Shown one piece after another: positions 8,896-16,815 of a DNA stretch of 64,000 nt. This stretch comes from JAKPUX01 sp035353815. Its GTDB lineage: Bacteria; Zhuqueibacterota; Zhuqueibacteria; Residuimicrobiales; Residuimicrobiaceae. The stretch covers positions 8,116 to 72,115 of the forward strand of contig DAOQAG010000019.1 in NCBI GenBank assembly GCA_035353815.1. Reading direction: 5' to 3'. The number at the start of each line of letters is the position of its first letter. Within the stretch, counting starts at the first letter, position 1. Position numbers and translations under genes: made by a program. The notes below the pieces were generated by a model, which worked only from the letters and a program-made list of their open reading frames with translations, had not been told where the DNA came from and made no database searches.

Positions 8896-8980
8896 GTAGC
8901 CGCGCGGTTTTATTATCCCGAACGGTTGCCCGGGAGCAAAGGCATTGCGCTGCGGCAGGGTTGTGAAGAGGGGCGAGGTA

Positions 8981-9685
8981 TCATCTCGCCTGGACAGGCA
9001 CCAGCGCCAGCACCCGGGCCGGCGCACCGCTGCCGCCGGCGACTGCGAGGGCGCCGATGATCAGCCAGGCATCCGTCGGTGGCACCTGGGCGAGCCGGGC
9101 GAGATTCTCGAGGTGCACGCCGCCCTGCTGCGCCAGCATCCGCCCCGCCGCGAAGGTGGCCGAGGTGCCGCCATCGAGGCCGGCGGTGTCGATCCCGACG
9201 ATGCGCACGCCGCGCTCCACCACCAGCAGCTGCATCGCTTCCAGGCTGATCCCCGGGAAGTGCATGGTGCCGCCGGCATCACGGGCGAAATAGGCGGCCG
9301 CATCGGGCCAGCGGCTGCTCCAGCCGGTCTCGATCAGGACGGCGGCCGCGGCGGGTATCATCCCGTGGCGTTTTTCCCAGCCAGTCACTCCGGCAGGCGT
9401 CAGCAGACCATCCCGCTGCAGGCGGCGGGTAATTTTAATCAGGGGCGCGCCGAGACGCTCGGCAGGGAGATCCGCCATCGTCGCAGCGCCGGCGATAAAG
9501 TGAACCGGCGCCCCGATATGCGTGCCGGTGTGCTCGCCGCAGCTGAGCGCGTTGAGATAAAAACCGTCGCGCTCGCGCGTTGCGGCCGGGACGAGCCGGG
9601 CCGGAGGATCTCCCGGCCAGGCGGGCATCCCCTCCTGCCAGGGATGGGAGAGATCATAAATGCGAAATGGCAAAACCGGCGGCAT
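8981..9685 (-). CDS. Cyclase / kynurenine-formamidase-like protein lacking two metal ligands
   Basis: 234 residues of the cyclase family (metal-dependent hydrolases such as KynB). The core signature, normally H.GTH.D.P.H, reads 'HTGTHIGAPVHF', with Gly in place of the metal-binding Asp. In the C-terminal site, KynB has a His twelve residues before the Glu of 'ENL'; here that position is also Gly (GRMLAQQGGVHLENL). Other features are kept: 'YDLSHPWQEGMPAWPGDPP', 'GIDTAGLDGG' and a normal length. Two of the five zinc ligands known for KynB (Asp56 and His160 there) are thus missing, so the protein may have lost classical activity, use a different metal site, or bind rather than cleave. It is a single gene convergent with the AI-2E gene. 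Confidence 0.78.
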   Translation of the reverse strand: MPPVLPFRIYDLSHPWQEGMPAWPGDPPARLVPAATRERDGFYLNALSCGEHTGTHIGAPVHFIAGAATMADLPAERLGAPLIKITRRLQRDGLLTPAGVTGWEKRHGMIPAAAAVLIETGWSSRWPDAAAYFARDAGGTMHFPGISLEAMQLLVVERGVRIVGIDTAGLDGGTSATFAAGRMLAQQGGVHLENLARLAQVPPTDAWLIIGALAVAGGSGAPARVLALVPVQAR

Positions 9686-10078
9686 GCGGATCGTCGCTCC
9701 TTGCTGGATCGTGCCGGCGCTCTGCTGTGCAAGCGCCCGGGATGGGGAATTCAGCGCAATTTAGGAAACCCCGGCTGCAATTGCAAGGTCAAATTCCTGC
9801 GCGCGTTCCCGCCAGGCCGGGCGGCCTGCTCTCGCCGCCCTCCTGCCGGTGCTCCAGCAAAATCCTGTTCGCTTTTCCCGCCGGGCCAGGCAGCCTTGCA
9901 CGGCCGCGTCTCTCTTCTGGTTCGTCCACCCGGCGTTGCTTTATCAGCCGCCGCCTGTATTCTCTGCACAATTTGCTTGTTTTTTTACTGCGTTGTGAGT
10001 AAGTTTTTTCGATGGTTTCATCTAATCTCTTGTTATTTCGTATACTTGAATCAATTTGTACCCATCTTGCGAGGAACC
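9686..10078. other. Intergenic region before the cytochrome cluster
   Basis: About 390 bases with no convincing gene. Around 9795-9935 there are two loosely similar C-rich stretches ('TTCCCGCCAGGCCGGGCGGCC' at about 9808 and 'TTCCCGCCGGGCCAGGCAGCC' at about 9876) that may be a decayed tandem repeat. The last 80 bases are AT-rich and presumably hold the promoter of the outer-membrane barrel gene, but no -35/-10 pair with good spacing could be picked out. Confidence 0.4.
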
Positions 10079-11266
10079 ATGAAAAATCGACTGCTTTTTC
10101 TGCCGCTCCTCCTGCTGCTTCCGGCGGGCGCCCTCATCGCACAGGGCATTGCGTTCCATGGCAGCGCGCGCAACTCGATCTATGCTTTCGAGAGCGACAA
10201 AACGCACACCAGGATTTTTCAATACCTCAATTTCACCGCCGTAAGCCCCTGCAAGCACCTCGCCCTGAATTCAAATATCCGTTTCCTGACCGATGCCAAC
10301 CAGGATCTGGATAATGATCTGCGCTTTCGCGCCTTCGCCCTCAATCTTGAGGTTAAAAACCTGCTCCAAAACCGCCTGCACATGGTGCTGGGGCGGCAGT
10401 TTCTCCATCCCGGCACCGCTTTGGGCGCCCTGGACGGCCTCAACGCCCGCTACGCTTTCAACGCGAACCTGTCGCTGCAGCTCTACGGCGGGGTCGAAAG
10501 TGTGGCCACCCGCGCCTTCAAGATGCAAAAATTCGCGGATGCGACGGTGCTGGGCGGCATGCTCCAGGCGAAGAAGGTCTATTCCTCCACCGCGCAGCTC
10601 TTCTATCTGCGCAAATCCAGCAGCGAGGCTGCCTACTGGCAGATCGCCGGGGCCAATCTCGAGAGCAGCCTGCTCCCCGGTGTGCGCCTGCGCCTCCAGT
10701 CGCACTATGACCTCGAGAACGAACGGCTCCATCGGCTGCTGCTCAATGCCAGCCGCACCTGGAACCGCAAACTCACCACCTTTGTTGAATACAAGCAGCA
10801 GAATCCGCAGATCTACGCCAACTCCTATTTCACCATATTCGAGGTCAAGCCCTATAACCAGTTCCGCGCCGGCGCCGACTATGAGTTCCTCCCCGGACTG
10901 GCGGTTGAGGCGCAGGTTCAGCATCTCATGCTCGATGCGGACAACGCCGACCGCATCATCCTCTCCCTCAATAACGAAGAGGGCAGCGTCGGCATGCTCT
11001 ATGAAACCGGCTATACCGGCGACCAGATCAGCGCATTTTTCAACTATGGCGTCGAGGTTCTCCCCAGGCTGCTCGCCTCGCTCTATGTCGATTATTCCAG
11101 ATACCGCACCGAGACCATCTATGAATATGACGACCAGCTCGCCAACGCCGCACGCCTCAGCTATTCCCTTGGCCGCTGGAATTTTATCGGCGAATATCAG
11201 TGGCTGACCAATCGCCTCAAGGCCAATGAATCGCGCTTTCTCAACCATATCACTTTCCGCTGGTAG
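10079..11266 (+). CDS. Outer membrane beta-barrel, probable porin of a cytochrome conduit
   Basis: 395 residues, ATG at 10079 after GAGGAACC. A signal peptide (about 1-21, ending LIAQG) is followed by a chain of amphipathic strands with aromatic girdle residues, and the last residues are 'LNHITFRW', a typical barrel-closing C-terminus ending in Trp. No soluble domain and no heme motif are present. No named family was recognised. The gene is followed 18 bases later by a 12-heme cytochrome and then a 15-site multiheme lipoprotein in the same direction. That order of porin, periplasmic cytochrome and surface cytochrome matches the porin-cytochrome complexes of metal-reducing bacteria, so its likely job is to house cytochromes across the outer membrane (inference from context). 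Confidence 0.75.
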   Translation: MKNRLLFLPLLLLLPAGALIAQGIAFHGSARNSIYAFESDKTHTRIFQYLNFTAVSPCKHLALNSNIRFLTDANQDLDNDLRFRAFALNLEVKNLLQNRLHMVLGRQFLHPGTALGALDGLNARYAFNANLSLQLYGGVESVATRAFKMQKFADATVLGGMLQAKKVYSSTAQLFYLRKSSSEAAYWQIAGANLESSLLPGVRLRLQSHYDLENERLHRLLLNASRTWNRKLTTFVEYKQQNPQIYANSYFTIFEVKPYNQFRAGADYEFLPGLAVEAQVQHLMLDADNADRIILSLNNEEGSVGMLYETGYTGDQISAFFNYGVEVLPRLLASLYVDYSRYRTETIYEYDDQLANAARLSYSLGRWNFIGEYQWLTNRLKANESRFLNHITFRW

Positions 11267-11284
11267 CCGCAGAGGAGCCCATCC

Positions 11285-12169
11285 ATGAAAAGATATCTCA
11301 TTCTTGCCGTTGCTTCAGCCCTGGTCCTCCTCCAGGCCCCTGCTGCGGAGGCCCAGACCTCGGAACTCAAGTTCTCCCACAAGCTGCACAGCGAGAGTGT
11401 CGGCGCCGCCTGCACCGACTGCCACTCGACCGTCACGGCGAGCACCCTGCCCACGGACGACCTTTTGCCCAACATGGAGAGCTGCTATACCTGCCATGAC
11501 CGCGAGGCCGAGTGCACCCTCTGCCACAGTGACGTCGACAATGCCAAACCCGAACCGCGCCTCAGCGGGTATATCAGCAAATTTCCCCATGCCCGGCATG
11601 TTTCCGACAAGGTGACCTGTACGACCTGCCACACCGGCATCACCGCCAGCGAAACGGTCGGCGCCCGCCATCTGCCGCGCATGGGCCAATGCTCCACATG
11701 CCATGACGATCTGGCCAAGCCCGGGTACTGCTATGACTGCCATGCCAAAGGCGAAAAGCTGGCACCCGCCTCGCATACGCTCGACTGGCCCAAAGCCCAT
11801 GGCATCCAGGTGCAGACCGACCAGGAGGAGTGCAAGCAGTGCCATAGCGACGATCAGTGCATCGTCTGCCACAAGCGCGGCAACCTGGACCGCAAGGCGC
11901 ACCCTCTCAATTTCATCCACAATCACGGCTTGCTGGCGCGGGGCAACAAAGAGCAGTGTCTGACCTGCCATGAGGACCAGAGCTACTGCAGCAATTGCCA
12001 CCGGAGTGAAATGGTCCTGCCGCGGACGCACGCCAGCGCCGCCTGGTCCAATCCCGCCACCGGCGGTACCCATGCCCGCGCCGCCCGCGCAGACATGGAT
12101 GAATGCACCATCTGTCATTCCGATGCGGCCAGCGAGCCGATCTGTGCGCAGTGCCACACAGCCAAATAA
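11285..12169 (+). CDS. Periplasmic dodecaheme c-type cytochrome
   Basis: 294 residues with a cleavable signal peptide (about 1-23, ending AEAQ). Twelve CXXCH heme-binding motifs can be counted: CTDCH, CYTCH, CTLCH, CTTCH, CSTCH, CYDCH, CKQCH, CIVCH, CLTCH, CSNCH, CTICH and CAQCH. Spacing is tight, about one heme per 24 residues, as in wire-like multiheme cytochromes. Scattered extra His residues ('HARH', 'HNHG', 'KAHP') could serve as distal ligands. No lipobox and no sorting tail, so it is probably soluble in the periplasm or plugged into the barrel encoded just upstream. It is co-directional with and 22 bases before the lipoprotein cytochrome gene. The electron-transfer role is firm; the exact partners are inferred from position. 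Confidence 0.9.
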   Translation: MKRYLILAVASALVLLQAPAAEAQTSELKFSHKLHSESVGAACTDCHSTVTASTLPTDDLLPNMESCYTCHDREAECTLCHSDVDNAKPEPRLSGYISKFPHARHVSDKVTCTTCHTGITASETVGARHLPRMGQCSTCHDDLAKPGYCYDCHAKGEKLAPASHTLDWPKAHGIQVQTDQEECKQCHSDDQCIVCHKRGNLDRKAHPLNFIHNHGLLARGNKEQCLTCHEDQSYCSNCHRSEMVLPRTHASAAWSNPATGGTHARAARADMDECTICHSDAASEPICAQCHTAK

Positions 12170-12191
12170 TTGAGCCAATCAGGAAGGCCAA

Positions 12192-13556
12192 ATGAAAAAA
12201 GTCCTACTTTGCGTGCTGACCTTCGCCCTTGCGGCCTGGTGGACCGGCTGCTCCAAGGATCATACGCCCCAGCCCTCCAACGCCCATCCCGATAATTGGG
12301 TCAAAACCACCTCGGCAAGTTCGAGCCGGCCGGACCATGGCCAAAAAGTGCTGACCGCCGGCCTGGCCTCTTGCGCCAGCTGCCATGGCGCGGAGCTGAC
12401 GGGAGGAACCTCCAAGGTTTCCTGCTTCAAATGCCACGCCACCTATCCCCACAATGCGGACTGGCTCACCGTCGGGCATAGCCAGTTCCATGGCAAGGTC
12501 CTGGCCAAGGCCGGCTACGCAACCACCAGCTGCACCCCCTGCCATGGTGAGGACCTGCAAAACAGCGACGGCAAAAAGCCCTGCACCAGCTGCCATGCGC
12601 TCTATCCGCATGCGGCGGGCTGGATGCAGACCGGCGCAGCAGCCTTTCATGGCGCCTGGGCAAAAAACAACAGCTGGAACCTGACCAGCTGCCAGCCCTG
12701 CCATGGCAGCGATTTCAGCGGCGGCGACGGCAAGCAGTCCTGCTATGCCTGCCATGCCACTTATCCGCACAAGAGCACCTGGGCCGACGCGGCCGGCAGC
12801 GAATCGCACGGCGCCTGGCTGGCGGGCCGCAACTTTAACCTGGAGGAGTGCAAGGCGTGCCACGGCGCAACGCTGCAGGGGGGTGATGGCATCCAGGCGT
12901 GCACCGCCTGCCATGCCGCCTATCCCCACGATGCGGCCTTCAAAACCGGCCAGAACTCCGCCCTGTTCCATGGCGTCCAGCTCAAGGCCAAAGGCTTCGA
13001 CCTGAGCGGCTGCACGAACTGCCATGGCGCCGACTATCGGGGCGGTATCGCCAACGCCAGCTGTTTCAAGTGCCACACCTCCTATCCACATGCCTCAGGC
13101 TGGACCAATCCTTCGGCATCCACGTCCCATGTCGCCTGGCTGCGCGGCAGCGGCCACAATCTGGCGCCGTGCACAAGCTGCCATGGCGCCGACTACCTTG
13201 GCGGCACCTCGGGCAAGAGCTGCACCCTTTGCCATACCGGCAGTGGTGGCCCGGAAAACTGCACCCTGTGCCACGGCAGCGCCGACGGCATTCAACCGCC
13301 AAAAGACACCCAGGGCAACACGGCCGAGACCGCCATGGGGGTGGGACGGCACCAATTCCATGTCATCGACAAACAGTATACCTGTCTGCTCTGCCACAAG
13401 GTGCCGGCCAGCTACAACGACTCCGGTCATGTCAACGACGATACCCCGGGCCGGGCGGAGGTCATTGCTCTGTGGCAGTGGAACCACGCCAACGGCACCT
13501 GTGTCACTGGCTGTCATGAAAATGACCCGTCCAAAAACTATATCTGGAACCACTGA
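12192..13556 (+). CDS. Multiheme c-type cytochrome lipoprotein with tandem diheme repeats
   Basis: 454 residues. Lipoprotein signal (WWTGC, then SKDH) puts it on a membrane, most likely the outer surface. Fourteen CXXCH motifs plus one CX3CH (CVTGCH near the C-terminus) give up to 15 hemes. Residues about 55-350 consist of about six tandem units of 45-60 residues with the pattern CxxCHG....GG.....CxxCH..YPH, so a diheme module has been duplicated repeatedly; the W and HG between units are also kept. The C-terminal 100 residues are different, with 'CTLCHG', 'CLLCHK' and the CX3CH site. AGGAAGG precedes the ATG. With the barrel and the dodecaheme gene it makes a plausible outer-membrane conduit, this protein being the outer terminal. 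It has no type IX tail. Confidence 0.9.
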   Translation: MKKVLLCVLTFALAAWWTGCSKDHTPQPSNAHPDNWVKTTSASSSRPDHGQKVLTAGLASCASCHGAELTGGTSKVSCFKCHATYPHNADWLTVGHSQFHGKVLAKAGYATTSCTPCHGEDLQNSDGKKPCTSCHALYPHAAGWMQTGAAAFHGAWAKNNSWNLTSCQPCHGSDFSGGDGKQSCYACHATYPHKSTWADAAGSESHGAWLAGRNFNLEECKACHGATLQGGDGIQACTACHAAYPHDAAFKTGQNSALFHGVQLKAKGFDLSGCTNCHGADYRGGIANASCFKCHTSYPHASGWTNPSASTSHVAWLRGSGHNLAPCTSCHGADYLGGTSGKSCTLCHTGSGGPENCTLCHGSADGIQPPKDTQGNTAETAMGVGRHQFHVIDKQYTCLLCHKVPASYNDSGHVNDDTPGRAEVIALWQWNHANGTCVTGCHENDPSKNYIWNH

Positions 13557-13567
13557 TCGCATTGGGT

Positions 13568-15103
13568 ATGGCCCGATTTATCCTTTACCTCGTCGTCTCG
13601 GTGGCGGGCGCTGCGGTACTCGCCATCGAGATTCTCGGCACCCGGATTCTCGCGCCGTTCTATGGAGCCAGCCTCTACCTCTGGGCGGCTCTGATCTGCG
13701 TGACCCTCCTCTCCCTCAGTCTGGGCTACTGGCTCGGTGGCCGCTGGGCCGATGCCGGGGCAAGCCTGCAGCGCCTCGCCGCGCTCCCGGCTGCAGCCGG
13801 GCTCTGGCTGATGCTGGTGCCGCTGCTCAAGCGGCCGGTGCTGCTGGCCCTGCAGTCTTTGGGCCTGCGGGCGGCCGCGCTGCTGGGGGCCCTCCTGCTC
13901 TTCGCACCAACACTGACCCTGCTCGGCATGGTTACGCCGTATGCGCTCAAACTCAAGGCCCGCCAGATGGAGAGCCTGGGCCGCACCGCCGGGTTCCTCT
14001 CGGCCCTCTCCACGGTATCGAGTGTGGCGGCCGCCCTGCTCACCGGCTACTGGCTGATTCCCGCAATGGGCCTCAACAACCTGATCTGGGGGATCGCCTG
14101 GATGCTGATTCTCAGCGCCTGCGCCACACTGGCAGGGACGCACCGCGCCCTCCGGGGAGTTGGACTCTGTCTTCTGCTCGGCGTGTGCTCAAGCTTTCTG
14201 GCCGCAACCGTGCAAACCCGGACTGCGCCGGGAGTGCTCGCCCTGCGGCAAAGCCCGTATGGCGAGATCCGCGCCGTCGAGCAGAACGGCACCCGCTATC
14301 TCCTCATCGACGGGGCGATCCATACCGCTGTGGAGGCACAGAGCAAGGCCACAGAAATGCCCTATGTCGCGGCACTGGATCTGGTGCGTTTTTTTTTCGA
14401 CAGGACCGGGGAGTTGCTGCTCATCGGTTTGGGCGGGGGATCGATCGCGAAAAACTGGACAGAGAAGGAGTGGCGGGTTGAGGCGGTAGAGATTGATCCG
14501 GTGGTGGCGGAGATGGCCGGTCGCTGGTTCGGACTCGAGCCCCATGAAGCACAGATCCACATCGGGGACGGCCGGCACTTTCTGCAGCAGCATGATAAAA
14601 TGTACGATGTCATCCTCCTCGACGCCTTCGGCTCCAGTTCGATTCCTTACCACCTCACCACCGTCGAGGTCTTTACCTTGATGCGCTCCCGGCTGGCCGC
14701 CGCGGGGGTGCTGGCCGTCAATGTGGAGTGCGTCGGCTGGCAGGATCCCCTCGTGCAAAGCCTGGCCCTCACGCTGGGACGCGTCTTTGCGCACGTGACC
14801 GCTTTGCCCTGTTCCGAGCCGCCCGACGCCCCCGGCAATGTGCTCCTCCTCGCCGCCGACCGCGCCCTAGACTTGCCCGAGGATTGGCTCGGCAATCCCG
14901 GCGATTTTCTCGACGACGATTATCAGCGCTGGTGCGCGGTACAGCGCAACCACGCCTGGGATAACCGCTATACTCCGGCCCGGGACCAAGCCCGGCTGCT
15001 GACCGATGACCACAACCCCTCCGACCTCTGGGCCGAGCGCATCAATCTCGCGGTGCGGCACCAGCTTGCCGGCATTTTCCGCAGCACCTCCGTCACCTGG
15101 TAA
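13568..15103 (+). CDS. Membrane-fused spermidine/spermine-synthase-like protein
   Basis: 511 residues from the ATG at 13568 (a TTG six bases earlier is possible; no strong ribosome binding site for either). Residues 1-215 hold about seven hydrophobic helices in the style of the MFS-like half of fused spermidine synthases ('AIEILGTRILAPFYG' is typical). Residues about 225-490 form a Rossmann-type SpeE domain with 'LLLIGLGGGSIAKNW', 'VEAVEIDPVVAEMA', 'HIGDGRHFL' and 'YDVILLDAFGSSSIPYHLTT', matching the decarboxylated-SAM/polyamine fold. It starts 12 bases after the multiheme lipoprotein gene and looks like the last gene of that operon, an unexplained association. The substrate is unknown: such fused proteins are often not true spermidine synthases. 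Confidence 0.85.
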   Translation: MARFILYLVVSVAGAAVLAIEILGTRILAPFYGASLYLWAALICVTLLSLSLGYWLGGRWADAGASLQRLAALPAAAGLWLMLVPLLKRPVLLALQSLGLRAAALLGALLLFAPTLTLLGMVTPYALKLKARQMESLGRTAGFLSALSTVSSVAAALLTGYWLIPAMGLNNLIWGIAWMLILSACATLAGTHRALRGVGLCLLLGVCSSFLAATVQTRTAPGVLALRQSPYGEIRAVEQNGTRYLLIDGAIHTAVEAQSKATEMPYVAALDLVRFFFDRTGELLLIGLGGGSIAKNWTEKEWRVEAVEIDPVVAEMAGRWFGLEPHEAQIHIGDGRHFLQQHDKMYDVILLDAFGSSSIPYHLTTVEVFTLMRSRLAAAGVLAVNVECVGWQDPLVQSLALTLGRVFAHVTALPCSEPPDAPGNVLLLAADRALDLPEDWLGNPGDFLDDDYQRWCAVQRNHAWDNRYTPARDQARLLTDDHNPSDLWAERINLAVRHQLAGIFRSTSVTW

Positions 15104-15130
15104 AAAAAACACCCGCCGCAAGGACGGGTG
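15102..15130 (-). terminator. Intrinsic terminator of the trypsin-like gene
   Basis: Read on the minus strand: CACCCG stem (plus two G-C pairs around a bulge) closing on CGGGTG, followed by eight T. The T-tract overlaps the stop codon of the convergent spermidine-synthase-like gene, so the two transcripts end against each other. Confidence 0.75.
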
Positions 15131-15240
15131 CAGATCCGGATATTACCATTTTCAAGGGGATCACCCCTCATTCCAGGGCCAGCCTGCTTCCATCAGCACC
15201 GGGCCAGACCCGGAACGTCAAGGTGGGCGACCTGACGTGC

Positions 15241-16359
15241 CTAGTTGCCCACCATGGTGGCGTTCAGGAAGCTGAGGACCTGGCCGATGGGATTGGCAAT
15301 CGCCGTGGAGGAACTGCCGGCGAAGAGCAGGCCGACGGCCTTGGGACTGGTCGTGACATCCTGCACCATCAAGGAGCCGGAGTCGCCGCTGTCGAGAAAC
15401 CGGCTGCCCTTGTTGTTGATGATGATCTGGCCGGTGAAGGTCTTGGTGAAGGCCGTGCCGCCGGCGCATTCATTATCGTAGGTGACCGATACCGTGCCGT
15501 TGAGTCCCGAGACCGAGCTGCGGGTCAACCCCGTGGTGCGTCCGCTCTTCTTGACCGCCTGGTTGACCGCAGCGGCTACCGTCGTTGCCGAAATGGTGCC
15601 GATTTCCAGGATTGTGCCGTCGGTCTTGACCATGCCAGAGGCCACCTGAGCGACGGCGCAATCGACGTTGCTGCTTGGCAATGAACTCTTCTTGACCAGG
15701 GTGGCGACGTTCTGGGCGCCGGCCGCACTGCAGTTGACGTCGATCAGTCCCGGCTGGATGACCGGATCGCCGGTTGCCGCAACGCGGCTGTTGCCGCCGC
15801 TGACAATGTCGGCCTCGAGAACGTGGTAGTTGCTGAGGATGTACTTGTTCCCACCGATCGCAACCAGGGAACCGAGGGTGCCACCGCAGCAGTAGCCGTT
15901 GGCCAGGTCATAGCTCCAGCCGCCCGAGGTGCCCAGAGAGATCGGCGCGGTCTGTTTGGCGGTATGGCTGACACTGCCGCCGGAGCCGCCCTTTAGGGCT
16001 TTGATCTCGCCGGTGACCTGGACCAGCAAGGGCACGCTCTCCAGCTCGGAGGGCAGGCCGCCCGGCCCCTTTTGCAGCGCCGAGCTCTTGGTCATCACCA
16101 CGATCACCGGCTGACCCGCTTCGGTCACGGTCACGTAGGTGCCAACGACTTCGCTGTTCTTCATCAGGTTGGCGGTGTGCCGCTCCTGCACGGCAACAAC
16201 GGCCTGCAGGGCGGGATTATCGAGGCTCCACTCACTGGCGGACGCAGCGGATTCTATGGCCGTCGGAGCCGCCTGCTTCTCACCGCATCCGGTCAGCAGC
16301 GCCACTACCAGCACAAGTGTCGCGCCAATCAGGGCAAACTTCAATACTTTACTTTTCAT
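15241..16359 (-). CDS. Trypsin-like (S1 fold) serine protease lipoprotein
   Basis: 372 residues with a lipoprotein signal (LLTGC, Cys25). An N-terminal domain of about 120 residues, possibly inhibitory or a binding domain, is followed by a chymotrypsin-fold region. A full catalytic triad is visible: His179 in 'ILSNYHVLEAD', Asp233 in 'SNVDCAVAQ' and Ser327 in 'DSGDSGSLM'. Paired cysteines (CC at 157-158, Cys210, Cys234, Cys298) suggest disulfides. A perfect AAGGAGG lies 8 bases before the ATG. It sits divergently inside the cytochrome region between the conduit operon and the type IX-tailed cytochrome, with its own terminator, so it may process exported proteins there (inference). Confidence 0.82.
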   Translation of the reverse strand: MKSKVLKFALIGATLVLVVALLTGCGEKQAAPTAIESAASASEWSLDNPALQAVVAVQERHTANLMKNSEVVGTYVTVTEAGQPVIVVMTKSSALQKGPGGLPSELESVPLLVQVTGEIKALKGGSGGSVSHTAKQTAPISLGTSGGWSYDLANGYCCGGTLGSLVAIGGNKYILSNYHVLEADIVSGGNSRVAATGDPVIQPGLIDVNCSAAGAQNVATLVKKSSLPSSNVDCAVAQVASGMVKTDGTILEIGTISATTVAAAVNQAVKKSGRTTGLTRSSVSGLNGTVSVTYDNECAGGTAFTKTFTGQIIINNKGSRFLDSGDSGSLMVQDVTTSPKAVGLLFAGSSSTAIANPIGQVLSFLNATMVGN

Positions 16360-16380
16360 CGGATTTACCTCCTTGCGCCT

Positions 16381-16421
16381 GCGATACCTCTGGTATCACC
16401 AAGCCCGCCGATTGCGGGTTT
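16381..16421 (-). promoter_or_regulatory. Paired hairpins in the leader of the trypsin-like gene
   Basis: On the transcript side, a hairpin of 8 pairs with a 5-base loop (16401-16421, core CCCGC/GCGGG) is followed at once by another of 8 pairs with a 3-base loop (16381-16399, core GATACC/GGTATC), ending 7 bases before the AAGGAGG. No known riboswitch class was recognised; it could regulate translation or just stabilise the message. Confidence 0.35.
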
Positions 16422-16620
16422 CCGTTAATAATAACTAAATGAACGTCCAAATGCAAGCCTTTTCTACACTTTTTCAGATCGCTTCCCGGAGTTAATCCTG
16501 CCGAGGTTGTATTTTTCAGCACAACCGGCCCCTGTATCCACAGATGTTCAAGGAATCGGCAGCAGGTGCCGTATTTTTCAGCAAATTCATTCATTCTTGT
16601 AAAGAATCCCAATAAAAGAT

Positions 16621-16649
16621 TTGTCTGAAAAAAAACCTCCAACTATATT
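16621..16649 (+). promoter_or_regulatory. Candidate promoter of the nonaheme cytochrome gene
   Basis: TTGTCT (16621-16626), exactly 17 bases, TATATT (16644-16649). It would give a leader of about 160 bases before the ATG at 16816. Positions 16360-16815 hold no gene; the centre of the interval is AT-rich. Confidence 0.4.
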
Positions 16650-16815
16650 ATCCCATAATTAAATGTTTTTCATTCTCTTAAGCCTTTTTATTTCGTTTTC
16701 TTGAACTAATTTCAATACCAAAACTCCAGCCATTTTCAGCAAAAAGAGGAGGGCTATCGCTGAATCCGATTTACATTGATACTCTAATCAACTACCTTAT
16801 CATCCGGGAGGTCCC

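Noticed and set aside
16360..16430. A cyclic di-GMP or related riboswitch upstream of the trypsin-like gene
   Set aside because: Two hairpins are present, but the conserved core of the known classes could not be found, so only a structured leader is claimed.
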